NCBI GenBank assembly: GCA_002394335.1
Contig: DGTP01000008.1
Location: 14,693-78,692, forward strand
Length of the DNA: 64,000 nucleotides
Origin: Bacteroidales bacterium UBA4333
GTDB taxonomy: Bacteria > Bacteroidota > Bacteroidia > Bacteroidales > Paludibacteraceae
Reading direction: 5' to 3'
In this document: piece after piece, positions 50,099 through 59,983 of the stretch
Numbering within the stretch: the first letter of the stretch is position 1
Layout of the letters: each line of letters opens with the position of its first letter
The notes under the pieces: model-generated
What the model saw: only the letters and a program-made list of their open reading frames with translations
What the model was told of the DNA's origin: nothing
The model's database searches: none
Made by a program: the position numbers and the translations under genes

Positions 50099-52411
50099 AT
50101 GGAAAATCAGAAGAATAACGAGATAGATATACGCAAGATTGTCAAGTTGGCAGTCGGCAAATGGTATTGGTTTCTGGCAGGCGTAGTCATATGCGTGGGA
50201 CTGGGCGTGCTATATATAATGCGCAAGACTCCGAAGGTGACGACAGAGGCATCGATCATGCTCCGTCAGAAAGACCAGGGTCTGGGCGGCAAGATGAACC
50301 AGTTGGAGATGCTCGGATTGAGCGGAAACATGGCGGCGGAGGACGAGTTGGTGGTGCTCAATTCAAAGGATCTGATGCTTCAGGTGATAGAGAAACTGGA
50401 TCTGTGGGATGAGTCAAGCGTGAAGGAGGAGATGCGCTGGCAGACGGAGTATCCCAATCCTACTTTCCGGCTGAAATGCATCCGCTTGTGCGAGAAGGCG
50501 GCGAACGGTGCGTTTGTGTTAGATATCCGGCAGACGAAGAAAGGCTATAAGGTGAGTTCGAAGATGGGTTTTGAGGGTCGCGGGTCGGTAGAAGTGAGCG
50601 ACTTGAAGGAGCCGATAGAACTGCCGATAGGAACGATCCAGCTGACCAGGGTCAAGGAGCTGAAACCGGGTGCGCGCTACAGGATTACCCACCGTGCAGC
50701 CGGTCAGGCGATAGCCTATTACAGCAAGCTGACGAAGGTGTCGCAACATAAGAAAGAGTCGAATATCTTCGACTTGTCGATCACATCCACCGCCCCCGAA
50801 AGAGACCGCGACATACTCAAAGAACTGATAGACAACTACAATGAAAATGCCATGGTGGACAAGAACATGATGGCTACCAATACAGAGGCGTTCATCGAAT
50901 CGCGGTTGGCTATTATCACGCGTGAGTTGAGCGATGCCGAAGACGCGGTGGAGCAATATAAAACAGCGCATAACATGGCCGATCTGACGGAGGAAGCCAA
51001 GTTGTTGCTCAAGTCCGGGGTGGAGGATGAAACGAAGCTGGTGGAGATAGAGACGCAACTGAGCCTGATGGATTATATTACAGAGTTTCTGAAAGACAAG
51101 AAGAACCAGTACAGTCTGTTGCCTTCGAATATCAGTGTGGAAGATCCGGTGCTGGCGTCTTTTATCGCGGAGTATAACGAGCTGTTGTTGCAAAGGATGC
51201 GTCTTGAGCGCACTGCGACGGAGGGAAGCCCTGTATTAGAGCAGATCAACAGCCAGTTGGTATCCATGCGCGAGAATGTGGAGACAAGTGTAGCCACCGT
51301 ACGCGAGGGTCTGAGGATCTCCAAAGCGGGCATAGAGGAGCGTAATAACGAGGTGCTGAGCCGCTTGCAGGAAGTACCGAAACAGGAGAGGGAATATATC
51401 CGTCTGTATCGTCAGCGGGGGCTCAAGGAGTCGTTATACACCCTGCTATACAAGAAGCGCGAGGAGAATGCACTGATGTTAGCCGCAACGGCCTCGCCGA
51501 CAAAGGTGATCGATGTGCCTCGCACGAACATAGAGACCAGGAGACCCAAAGCCAAACAGGTGATTATGTTGGCTTTGCTGATGGGGCTGTTGCTTCCGGC
51601 GGGATTGTTGTATATCTACCAGCTGTTTGACAACAAGATCCGCGACGGCAAAGAGTTCGAGAAGATGATTCATGCGCCTTTCATGGGACAGATTGTCATC
51701 AATTCTCGAGGCAAGCACATTGCAATCAAGGACGGGGAGTCCACTGTTTCGGCAGAGTTGTTCCGGTTGTTGCGTACCAATCTGAGGTTCATGTTGCCGT
51801 CAGATGCCAAATCGTCGGTGGTGTTAGTGACCTCATGCATCAACGGAGAGGGTAAGTCGTATATCTCGACGAATATAGCTCTGTCGCTGGCTATCTTGGG
51901 CAAAAAGGTGGCGCTGGTGGGTCTGGATATCCGCAAGCCGATGCTTGCCGAGTATTTCGGTCTGGGACGAAAAGGCAGTCTGACAACCTATCTGTCGGAA
52001 GCCGAATATACCGTAGATGATGTTATCGTACCGAGCGGTGAACATCCCAATCTGGATCTGCTGCCGTGCGGTGTCATCCCTCCCAACCCGAGCGAACTGT
52101 TACAGAGCGAGCGGCTTGACGAGTTGTTTGCGGCACTCCGTGAGCGGTATGAGTATGTGATAGTAGATACGGCACCCTGTGCGATGGTGAGCGACACATT
52201 CCTGTTAGACAGGGTGGGCGACATGACGCTCTTCGTGAGCCGCGCGGGCTATACGCCGACGGATATGATTGATTTTATCAACCAGGTAGTGGAGTCGAAG
52301 CGCATGAAGAATGTAGCGTGTGTGCTTAATGCCGTTAAATCCGCCAATGCCGGTTATGGTTACGGTTACGGCTATGGGAAGAAAGTGAAGGGTACTTCTA
52401 CAAAACTCTAA
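50099..52411 (+). CDS. Wzc-like polysaccharide co-polymerase / tyrosine kinase
   Basis: 770 residues from the ATG at 50099; an earlier in-frame ATG (50084) lies in the previous gene. Wzz chain-length domain with a first membrane helix (about 20-45, WYWFLAGVVICVGLGVLYIM), coiled-coil periplasmic part (about 230-430), second helix near 480-500 (VIMLALLMGLLLPAGLLYIY) and a BY-kinase domain: Walker A CINGEGKS with K586, Walker A' ALVGLDIRKP, and a Walker B-like VIVDTAP. The C-terminal tail is a Tyr cluster (GYGYGYGYGKK) that is autophosphorylated in this family. With the Wza-like pore it controls capsule or EPS length and export; no glycan synthesis genes are adjacent. Confidence 0.9.
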   Translation: MENQKNNEIDIRKIVKLAVGKWYWFLAGVVICVGLGVLYIMRKTPKVTTEASIMLRQKDQGLGGKMNQLEMLGLSGNMAAEDELVVLNSKDLMLQVIEKLDLWDESSVKEEMRWQTEYPNPTFRLKCIRLCEKAANGAFVLDIRQTKKGYKVSSKMGFEGRGSVEVSDLKEPIELPIGTIQLTRVKELKPGARYRITHRAAGQAIAYYSKLTKVSQHKKESNIFDLSITSTAPERDRDILKELIDNYNENAMVDKNMMATNTEAFIESRLAIITRELSDAEDAVEQYKTAHNMADLTEEAKLLLKSGVEDETKLVEIETQLSLMDYITEFLKDKKNQYSLLPSNISVEDPVLASFIAEYNELLLQRMRLERTATEGSPVLEQINSQLVSMRENVETSVATVREGLRISKAGIEERNNEVLSRLQEVPKQEREYIRLYRQRGLKESLYTLLYKKREENALMLAATASPTKVIDVPRTNIETRRPKAKQVIMLALLMGLLLPAGLLYIYQLFDNKIRDGKEFEKMIHAPFMGQIVINSRGKHIAIKDGESTVSAELFRLLRTNLRFMLPSDAKSSVVLVTSCINGEGKSYISTNIALSLAILGKKVALVGLDIRKPMLAEYFGLGRKGSLTTYLSEAEYTVDDVIVPSGEHPNLDLLPCGVIPPNPSELLQSERLDELFAALRERYEYVIVDTAPCAMVSDTFLLDRVGDMTLFVSRAGYTPTDMIDFINQVVESKRMKNVACVLNAVKSANAGYGYGYGYGKKVKGTSTKL

Positions 52412-52447
52412 ATCATGATAAAGCAATTTTCAGAAGTACTCTAAGCA

Positions 52448-54439
52448 ATGACAGTCTGTGTAGCCGAGAAACCGTCCGTAGGACAATATATAGCCAAGGT
52501 GCTGGGAGCCAACCAGCGCCGTGACGGCTATTTTGAAGGTAACGGCTATCAGGTGACCTGGACATTCGGCCATCTGTGTTCTCTGTTAGATCCCCAGGAC
52601 TATTCGGAACAATGGAAATCGTGGAATCTCAGTTCCCTGCCGATGATTCCGGCGCGTTTCGGTATCAAGGTGAATGACGACAAGGGTGTTCAGAAACAGT
52701 TCAATATCATCAAGACGCTGATAGCGGATGCGGACGAGGTGATCAACTGCGGTGATGCCGGTCAGGAGGGAGAGCTGATCCAGCGCTGGGTCTATCAGAA
52801 GGCGGGTTGCAAGTGTCCGGTGAAACGGCTTTGGGTGAGTTCGCTGACAGAAGAGGCTATTGCCGAAGGATTCCGGTCGCTGAAGGGTCAGGAGCAGTAC
52901 CAGCATCTGTATGAGGCCGGGCTGATGCGCGCGATAGGCGACTGGCTGTTAGGCATGAACGCCACGCGCGCGTACACGACGCGTTATTCAAAAGGAGTGG
53001 GGAAAGACCGTCAGGTGCTTTCTATCGGAAGGGTGCAGACGCCGACTCTGGCGTTGATTGTGAAGCGGCAGGCAGAGATAGAGCATTTCGTGCCGCGGAC
53101 ATACTACGAACTGAAGACGATGTATCGCAATACATTGTTTACAGCCCAGATCCCGGTAGAGGAAGGCGAATATGCCATCAATACTCTGGAAGAAGGGCAG
53201 AAACTGATGCTTGCGGCATCGGCTAATCCTCTGGTAATCACTTCGGTGGAGAAGAAAAAGGGGGCAGAGTATGCACCAAGATTGTTTGACCTGACGAGTC
53301 TGCAGGTAGAGTGTAACAAGAAATTCGGTTTCTCTGCCGACCAGACGCTCAAGTTGATACAATCCTTATATGAGAAACGGATCACGACCTATCCGCGTGT
53401 GGACACGACCTTTCTGAGTGACGATATCTATCCCAAGGTGCCTGCGACGCTGAGAGGCATACGGGATCAGTATCCGCAAGTGGAGCCGCTGTTGGCGCTC
53501 AAAGCGGACGGGAAGAAAGGGACGGGTTCGCTGCCCAAGTCCAAGAAGGTGTTTGACAACAAGAAAGTGACAGATCACCATGCCATTATACCGACAGGCC
53601 AGCGTCCGACAGGGATGACGGAAGACGAACAGAAGGTGTTCAATCTGGTGGCATTGCGGTTTATAGCGGCGTTTTACCCGGAATGCGAGGTGAGCAATAC
53701 AACAGTGCTTGCCAAGGCAGGCGAGATTGATTTCAAGGTGACGGGCAGAGAGGTGCTGAAACCCGGATGGCGGTTGGTGTTTGCGGAAGGACAAGGTGAC
53801 AAAGTACCAAGTGACAAGGTACCAAGTGACAAAGGGCAGGACACAAAGGAAGGGGAAGACGATAATACGGAAGAAGAGTCCAAATCGCTTCCGGCGTTCG
53901 TAAAAGGGGAGAGCGGTGCTCACGAGCCGCAACTGAAGGAGAAAACGACCGTGCCCCCGAAATACTATACCGAGGCGACCTTGCTGCGCGCCATGGAGAC
54001 GGCGGGAAAGACCGTGGAGGATGAGGATCTGCGCGACGCGATGAAGGAAAACGGAATAGGCAGACCTTCGACAAGGGCGGCTATCATAGAGAAACTGTAT
54101 CAGCGCAATTACATCGTCAAGGAACGGAAGACGATCAAAGCCACGGCAGTGGGAATAGAGCTGATACATACGATCATATCCCCTTTGCTGAAATCGGCGG
54201 AGCTGACCGGTATATGGGAGAAAAAACTGCGTCAGATAGAGCGCGGAGAATATACGGCGGGGCAGTTTTTAGAGGAGCTGAAACAGATGACATGCGACGT
54301 GGTGCGCGAGTTGAAACAGAACAAGGCGGGACTGATATGCCCTGTTTGCCGGAGGGGAACCATTATCAGGGGGCGCACCCGGTACGGTTGTTCGAGATGG
54401 CAGTTAGGATGCAATTATGCCGAGCCATTCGAGCCTTAG
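52448..54439 (+). CDS. topB: DNA topoisomerase III
   Basis: 663 residues of type IA topoisomerase. TOPRIM domain 1-140 with NCGDAGQEGE (D103 region; the usual form is DADREGE, with G and Q instead of D and R here, as in many Bacteroidota copies). The active-site tyrosine is Y315 in TTYPRVD. A C-terminal zinc-finger-like CPVC...C.....GC ends the protein. It decatenates and relaxes negatively supercoiled DNA. An in-frame 12-bp tandem repeat gives DKVPSDKVPSDK (about 453-465), followed by an acidic stretch, in a loop where the family is variable. Stands alone between the capsule pair and the PUL; terminator at 54457-54483. Confidence 0.92.
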   Translation: MTVCVAEKPSVGQYIAKVLGANQRRDGYFEGNGYQVTWTFGHLCSLLDPQDYSEQWKSWNLSSLPMIPARFGIKVNDDKGVQKQFNIIKTLIADADEVINCGDAGQEGELIQRWVYQKAGCKCPVKRLWVSSLTEEAIAEGFRSLKGQEQYQHLYEAGLMRAIGDWLLGMNATRAYTTRYSKGVGKDRQVLSIGRVQTPTLALIVKRQAEIEHFVPRTYYELKTMYRNTLFTAQIPVEEGEYAINTLEEGQKLMLAASANPLVITSVEKKKGAEYAPRLFDLTSLQVECNKKFGFSADQTLKLIQSLYEKRITTYPRVDTTFLSDDIYPKVPATLRGIRDQYPQVEPLLALKADGKKGTGSLPKSKKVFDNKKVTDHHAIIPTGQRPTGMTEDEQKVFNLVALRFIAAFYPECEVSNTTVLAKAGEIDFKVTGREVLKPGWRLVFAEGQGDKVPSDKVPSDKGQDTKEGEDDNTEEESKSLPAFVKGESGAHEPQLKEKTTVPPKYYTEATLLRAMETAGKTVEDEDLRDAMKENGIGRPSTRAAIIEKLYQRNYIVKERKTIKATAVGIELIHTIISPLLKSAELTGIWEKKLRQIERGEYTAGQFLEELKQMTCDVVRELKQNKAGLICPVCRRGTIIRGRTRYGCSRWQLGCNYAEPFEP

Positions 54440-54456
54440 GGGCATAAAATACAATT

Positions 54457-54483
54457 AATTGACATAAAAGTGTCAATTTTTAC
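54457..54483 (+). terminator. Terminator after topB
   Basis: 8-bp stem AATTGACA (54457-54464) / TGTCAATT (54471-54478) with loop TAAAAG, then TTT. Confidence 0.6.
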
Positions 54484-54506
54484 ACATACAATTGCGCGAA
54501 AAAGTG

Positions 54507-54514
54507 TAATTTTG
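54507..54514 (+). promoter_or_regulatory. -7 box of the pectin locus
   Basis: TAATTTTG 82 bp before the susC-like ATG. The -33 region 20 bp upstream is a poor match, which is usual for activator-dependent PUL promoters. Confidence 0.5.
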
Positions 54515-54596
54515 CGCTCGGAAAACAATATTTCGAAATGTTACGTAAGTGAAAAAACATATTTAACTTAATATTAACCAAATTAAAATTTATCGC

Positions 54597-57500
54597 ATGA
54601 ACTTACATTTTAGTACACTCCGAATGACTGTCGTGCTGGGTTTGTTGTTTGCAATAACAAGTCTTCAGGCAAAAGTGATTACCGGAGTGGTAAGGGATCA
54701 CACAGGTGAGACAGTGATTCAGGCAGCTGTAGTGGTCAAAGGCACCAGTGTTGGTACCGTTACGGATTTTGACGGTAAGTACTCAATTGACGTACCGAAT
54801 GACGCGAAGGTGCTTGTATTCTCTTACGTCGGTTTACAGACCAAGGAGGTGAATATCTCCGGTAACGTAATCAACGTGACTCTTGAGGAGAACAAGACGG
54901 CTCTTGACGAGGTGGTTGTTACGGGTTATGGAACGACCAAGAAACGTGACTTGGTGACATCAGTGGCATCTGTTAACGCCGAGCAGTTGAAAGACGTGCC
55001 AGTGGCTTCCGCCAGTGAGGCGCTTCAAGGTAAACTTGCCGGTGTGTCGGTAACAACGACAGAAGGCAGCCCGGATGCAGATGTGAAGATCCGTGTCCGC
55101 GGCGGAACGTCTCTTACCCAGTCGAGCGATCCTCTTTATATTGTGGACGGCTTCCAGGTAAGTTCGATTTCGGATATTGCTCCGAGTGATATCGCTTCGA
55201 TGGACGTGCTGAAAGATGCCGCTGCTACCGCTATTTACGGTGCACAGGGTGCCAACGGTGTTATTATCATCACCACCAAGGATGCAGACAACAATGCCGA
55301 TGACAAGATGCAACTCCATTTTGACTATACCGGTTATATGGGTTGGAAGGAGATGGCAAAGAAATATGACATGCTTGATGTGAATGATTTTGTGCTGATG
55401 CAGTATGAGTATGCCCATTACCGTGCCAAAGGCAATACGGCTAATATCCCGACCAATTTCAACCAGTACTTCGATCCGCAGTATGCCGCTACCCAGGACA
55501 AAGACCAAGTGATGTCTATTCCTGATATCCAGAACTACTGGCGTGACCAGAAGGTGACTGACTGGCAGGATGAAACTTTCGGCCGTCACGGACTGAACAG
55601 TAACCATACCTTTACGGTAAGCGGTGGTAACAAAGTGGCCAACTTCTCCTTGATGTACAACCGCATTGACGACAGAGGTATCATGTATGGTTCTGACTAC
55701 CAGCGTAATAACCTGAGTTTCAAGTCCAAGTTCAAACCGATCAAGGACTTGACCCTGAGTTTTACAGCCCGCTATTCTAATACTAATGTGTTGGGTTCGG
55801 GAACGAATACTGCACAAGATGCAGGCTCCAAGACCGAGAGCCGTGTGCGCAACGCGATTGCTTATTCGCCGATTGAGTTGTTTGCAAAGGACAAGGTGGC
55901 AGGTTTGGATGATTACGAGTCCTTCGGTTCTCTGTACGATCCGATCACCACAATTGACCACAACTACCGCAAGAAAGTAGATGACAAGTTCACTCTCCAG
56001 GGATATGTGAGCTACAAGTTCGCAAAGATGTTTACCTGGAAGACCGAGTTGGGTTATGAGGGCCGTTACCAGAAACAAGACCGCTATTATGGTCCGACCA
56101 CTTATTTCTCCCGTGCAGGTGACGGAGCTACGTATGCCGGAGGTGCCGGATACGGACACGTGGTAGTAACGGATGAGAAAACCAGCCGTTTCAAAAACAC
56201 CAACACCTTGGAGTTCAAGAAGAAATGGGGTGACGACCATGACTTGGGAATCCTGATCGGTGAGGAGATGCAGATTCTGCATGGCGAGTTGCGTACATAT
56301 AACGGTTATGGCTATGACGCCAGTCTGACCGGTGAAAAAGTATTCAATTATCTTGGTTCTGCAAAGGACTACACCAGTAAATCTTATGTAGATCCGACGG
56401 ATAACATGCTTTCGTTCTTCGCTCGCGCAAACTATATTTTGTTTAACCGCTACTATTTCACGGGAACCTTCCGTGCAGATGCTTCGACCCGTTTCGCCAA
56501 AGGCAACCAGTGGGGATTCTTCCCGTCCGCTGCTTTTGCATGGCGTATTATTGACGAGGAGTGGATGGAGCCGGCACAAGATGTGATGTCTAACTTCAAG
56601 CTTCGTCTGTCCTACGGTTCGGTAGGTAACAACAACGTGGATCTGGGTTATCTCCGTCCTGAGTATCTGGCATCTTCGACCGCTTACAGTGAGGTCTTTG
56701 ACACGAAGCTGGCAGATGGCGGATCTGATGTGATTGCAGCTAACAACAAGCTGAAATGGGAGACTACCGTAACTCGTGATCTTGGTATCGATTTCGGTTT
56801 CTTCAACGAGCGTTTGACCGGAACTGTTGACCTCTATTGGAACACGACCAAAGACCTGATCTTGCGTTACAAGATGGCTGTTGGCGGTTATAACTATCAA
56901 TACCGTAATATCGGTTCGACCGACAACAAGGGTGTTGAGTTCTCGGTTAACGGTGTAATTCTGGACAAGCGTTCCAAGAGCCTGAGCTACGGATTGAGCG
57001 TCAATGCCAATATCTCGCACAACTATAACAAGGTGGTTGACTTAGGTGGAATGGAAGAGTACTTGGTTTCTTCCCAGTGTTTCTCGTCCAACTATGCTAA
57101 TACGGATTATGAGTTCAAACTCCGTCCGGGTGACAAGGTGGGTAATATCTACGGCTACCAGTCGGCAGGATGGTACACAGCAGAAGACTTCGTTTCTTAC
57201 AACCCGTCCAACGGTCGTTGGTATGGTGCAGACGGTAAGGCAATCAGCACTATCCTTGGCGAGGCTCGTCCGGGTATGACGAAGATTGTAGATCAGAACG
57301 GTGACGGTGTGATTAACGATGAGGACCGCGTAGTACTGGGTAACACTCAGGCAGATATCCAAGGTGGTTTTGGTCTGAACTTCAATATCGGCGGCGACAA
57401 GTGGGGTAAGTTTGACCTCAGTGCACAGTTTACCTACAGCGTCGGAAACGAGGTACTGAACCTCTCTGCTCTGGATTACGGAACGATCTTCGACAAGTCC

Positions 57501-57971
57501 AAACTGCGTAATAACACTGCTGATGTAGCTTACGGTATGCGTTATTCTCTCTTCCGCGCTGACGGAACCTTTATTCCGACAGAGCATGTAGGAGCAAGCG
57601 GTAAGGTAGAAGGCGAGGATTATGCCGCATTGACCGCCGCTTTGGCTCAAAGCAATGCGGGTGCCACTACCGCTAACCCGATCAGCGACAATATCGCTTT
57701 GACCGACAAGTATGTAGAGGATGCATCTTTCCTCCGTCTGTCTTCTCTGACAATAGGTTATTCATTGCCTGATCGTTGGATCAGCAAGGCTTATATCAAG
57801 ACTGCACGTATTTTCTTCACGGCTTCGAACCTCTTCTGTGTAACTCCGTATTCGGGTGCAGATCCTGAGGTAGATACCCGTTCGAAGATCAATCCGCTGG
57901 CTACAGGAGTTGATTTCTCAGCATTCCCGAAGAGCCGTGCATTTAACTTTGGTATCAACCTTTCTTTCTAA
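54597..57971 (+). CDS. SusC/RagA-type TonB-dependent transporter
   Basis: 1124 residues. Signal peptide 1-25 (ends SLQA). CarboxypepD_reg-like domain 27-98 (GVVRDHTGETVIQAAVVVKG), TonB box about 104-112 (DEVVVTGYG), plug domain about 115-230, then a 22-strand barrel to the terminal Phe (FNFGINLSF). It imports oligosaccharides across the outer membrane using TonB energy. The adjacent SusD-like protein, PL1 and GH28 enzymes indicate pectin oligosaccharides as substrate. SusD follows after 30 bp. Confidence 0.95.
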   Translation: MNLHFSTLRMTVVLGLLFAITSLQAKVITGVVRDHTGETVIQAAVVVKGTSVGTVTDFDGKYSIDVPNDAKVLVFSYVGLQTKEVNISGNVINVTLEENKTALDEVVVTGYGTTKKRDLVTSVASVNAEQLKDVPVASASEALQGKLAGVSVTTTEGSPDADVKIRVRGGTSLTQSSDPLYIVDGFQVSSISDIAPSDIASMDVLKDAAATAIYGAQGANGVIIITTKDADNNADDKMQLHFDYTGYMGWKEMAKKYDMLDVNDFVLMQYEYAHYRAKGNTANIPTNFNQYFDPQYAATQDKDQVMSIPDIQNYWRDQKVTDWQDETFGRHGLNSNHTFTVSGGNKVANFSLMYNRIDDRGIMYGSDYQRNNLSFKSKFKPIKDLTLSFTARYSNTNVLGSGTNTAQDAGSKTESRVRNAIAYSPIELFAKDKVAGLDDYESFGSLYDPITTIDHNYRKKVDDKFTLQGYVSYKFAKMFTWKTELGYEGRYQKQDRYYGPTTYFSRAGDGATYAGGAGYGHVVVTDEKTSRFKNTNTLEFKKKWGDDHDLGILIGEEMQILHGELRTYNGYGYDASLTGEKVFNYLGSAKDYTSKSYVDPTDNMLSFFARANYILFNRYYFTGTFRADASTRFAKGNQWGFFPSAAFAWRIIDEEWMEPAQDVMSNFKLRLSYGSVGNNNVDLGYLRPEYLASSTAYSEVFDTKLADGGSDVIAANNKLKWETTVTRDLGIDFGFFNERLTGTVDLYWNTTKDLILRYKMAVGGYNYQYRNIGSTDNKGVEFSVNGVILDKRSKSLSYGLSVNANISHNYNKVVDLGGMEEYLVSSQCFSSNYANTDYEFKLRPGDKVGNIYGYQSAGWYTAEDFVSYNPSNGRWYGADGKAISTILGEARPGMTKIVDQNGDGVINDEDRVVLGNTQADIQGGFGLNFNIGGDKWGKFDLSAQFTYSVGNEVLNLSALDYGTIFDKSKLRNNTADVAYGMRYSLFRADGTFIPTEHVGASGKVEGEDYAALTAALAQSNAGATTANPISDNIALTDKYVEDASFLRLSSLTIGYSLPDRWISKAYIKTARIFFTASNLFCVTPYSGADPEVDTRSKINPLATGVDFSAFPKSRAFNFGINLSF

Positions 57972-58001
57972 TAAATCGTAATCGCGAAAATTAATACTAA
58001 T

Positions 58002-59954
58002 ATGAAAACAGTAAAGTATATAACGATTTTTGCAGCTGCGTTTGCACTGGTGGGATGCAATTTCTTTGATTCGGAATCGCCTTCTGCCATGGATGCTGCA
58101 CAGGTGTTCTCTAATCCGAGCAGCACCGAGCAAGTGATAGCCGGCGTATATGAACAATTCGGTCAGGACAAGTCTTTCCGAAACCGTCTGGCTTGCGGCT
58201 ATCAGGGAATGAATACGGATGTAGAGCACGGAAACAAGAACTCGGGAAAAGCCGAGTGGAATATCTATTCGATGACTCCGACCAGCGGTGATCTCTCGAC
58301 TGCAAACGGTAAGGATCCCTGGGGCTATCTGAATTCTGCTATCGAGCGTTGCAACAATATCATTGAAGGTATCGAGCAGTATGGTGATACGACGGACAAG
58401 AAAATGAAATATTACCTGGGAGAGGCTTATTTCCTCCGTTCGTTCTGCTATTTCCAGATGGTGCAACTCTGGGGCGATGTACCTGCACGTTTCACCTCTA
58501 TCTCCAAGGATGAAGAGGGATTGAAACTGAAGAAATCGGATCGCACGGATGTGTTGAAGCAGTTGCGTATCGACCTCAAGAAAGCAGCCGAGTATATGCC
58601 TTGGTCGAGTGAGTGCCCGGGTACGGCAGCCAATTACACCGGTCGTCCTTCCAAGGGCGCTGCATACGCATTGCTTGCACGTGTGGACTTGACTTATGCC
58701 GGTAAGGGTGTTCGTCCTGCTACCTGGAAGAGTGGTCCGGAGTTCCTTGTAGATGATGCCAGTCTTCGTCAGGAACTGAATACCGAGGTAATGTGGGCTT
58801 GCGCTCAGATCATCAATAACAGCAATGAGGCAGTCAAGTTCCAGGACAACTATGAAGACATATTCAAGAAGGTTTGCGCAGACGAGACTAACTATTACAA
58901 CTCCGAGGTGTTCTGGGAGATTGCTTTTGCCGATGGCAGCCGTGGTCAAGTATTGCAGTACAACTGCACCAAGATTGACAAGGCTCTTGGTGGTCTGAAG
59001 AACAACGAAGGCGGTTCGAGCAACTCTTCTGTAACGATTGTTCCGACTCTGTATTATGACTTCGAGGATGGAGATGTCCGCCGCGATGTAACGATGGCTC
59101 GTTATATCTGGGTATATGATGACGGTTCGGAGTTTAACAGCAGTTCCGATAACGTGGCTCTTGCATTCCCAGGAGTGGATGTGGCAGGTAAAGAGAAGTT
59201 CCTTTATCAGAAGAACCAAATGGTGGGTGACTGGTATCTCAATAAATACCGCGTAGAGTGGATGAACCGTAACCGTACAGGAAACGATGACGGTATCAAC
59301 TTCCCGATCATCCGTTATGCTGATGTGTTGTTAATGGCGGCTGAGGCTTCAATCGGCGGTATCGGCGGTGATATGCCGACTAACACCTACGGCATTGACG
59401 GTCAGGCTTGTTTCAATAAGGTGCGTGCACGTGCACATGCGAGTGCCAAAGAACTGACCATGGCTAATCTGCAAGAGGAGCGTAAGTTTGAGTTTACGGG
59501 TGAGTATCTCCGTAAGTACGACTTGATGCGTTGGGGTATCCTGAAGGAGACACTGATGACAGCTCACGAGCGTCTGGCAGCCATGAACAACCACGAAGGA
59601 GAGTTCGCACAACTGCCGGATACCATCTACTTCAAGTACAAGTATGTAGGCGAGCAGTATAGTTATGCAGCCGGTATCAAGGGTTTTGTGATTGATCCTG
59701 ATTCAACCTACGGTCTCAAGAAAGGCGAGACCGGTGCTCCGGCAACGTATAGCAAGGAGAACGGCTGGATAAAGACGGCTATCTATCTTGGCTCGTCCGG
59801 TCGTGAGTTGGCACGAGACAATTATATGCTCTTTGATCCTGAGTATCCTGATCGTCTGAACGGTCGTCAATATTGGCCTATCTTCTCTGTTAATGTCGGT
59901 CAGTCAGAAGGAGCTCTCTGGAACGACTACGACTATGCAGGAAGTGCAGAATAA
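58002..59954 (+). CDS. SusD/RagB-type surface glycan-binding lipoprotein
   Basis: 650 residues, on the large side for SusD. Lipoprotein signal with Cys19 in LVGCNFF. The TPR-like N-terminal half includes YYLGEAYFLRSFCYFQMVQL and a GDVPAR turn; the C-terminal part has FPIIRYADVLLMAAEA, CFNKVRARA and ERKFEFTGEYLRKYDLMRWG, all SusD marks. It caps the SusC barrel and delivers oligosaccharides. Substrate inferred from neighbouring pectin enzymes. The pectate lyase gene follows after 29 bp. Confidence 0.95.
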   Translation: MKTVKYITIFAAAFALVGCNFFDSESPSAMDAAQVFSNPSSTEQVIAGVYEQFGQDKSFRNRLACGYQGMNTDVEHGNKNSGKAEWNIYSMTPTSGDLSTANGKDPWGYLNSAIERCNNIIEGIEQYGDTTDKKMKYYLGEAYFLRSFCYFQMVQLWGDVPARFTSISKDEEGLKLKKSDRTDVLKQLRIDLKKAAEYMPWSSECPGTAANYTGRPSKGAAYALLARVDLTYAGKGVRPATWKSGPEFLVDDASLRQELNTEVMWACAQIINNSNEAVKFQDNYEDIFKKVCADETNYYNSEVFWEIAFADGSRGQVLQYNCTKIDKALGGLKNNEGGSSNSSVTIVPTLYYDFEDGDVRRDVTMARYIWVYDDGSEFNSSSDNVALAFPGVDVAGKEKFLYQKNQMVGDWYLNKYRVEWMNRNRTGNDDGINFPIIRYADVLLMAAEASIGGIGGDMPTNTYGIDGQACFNKVRARAHASAKELTMANLQEERKFEFTGEYLRKYDLMRWGILKETLMTAHERLAAMNNHEGEFAQLPDTIYFKYKYVGEQYSYAAGIKGFVIDPDSTYGLKKGETGAPATYSKENGWIKTAIYLGSSGRELARDNYMLFDPEYPDRLNGRQYWPIFSVNVGQSEGALWNDYDYAGSAE

Positions 59955-59983
59955 TTCAAATAGATGAAAATCAGAGATTTAAT

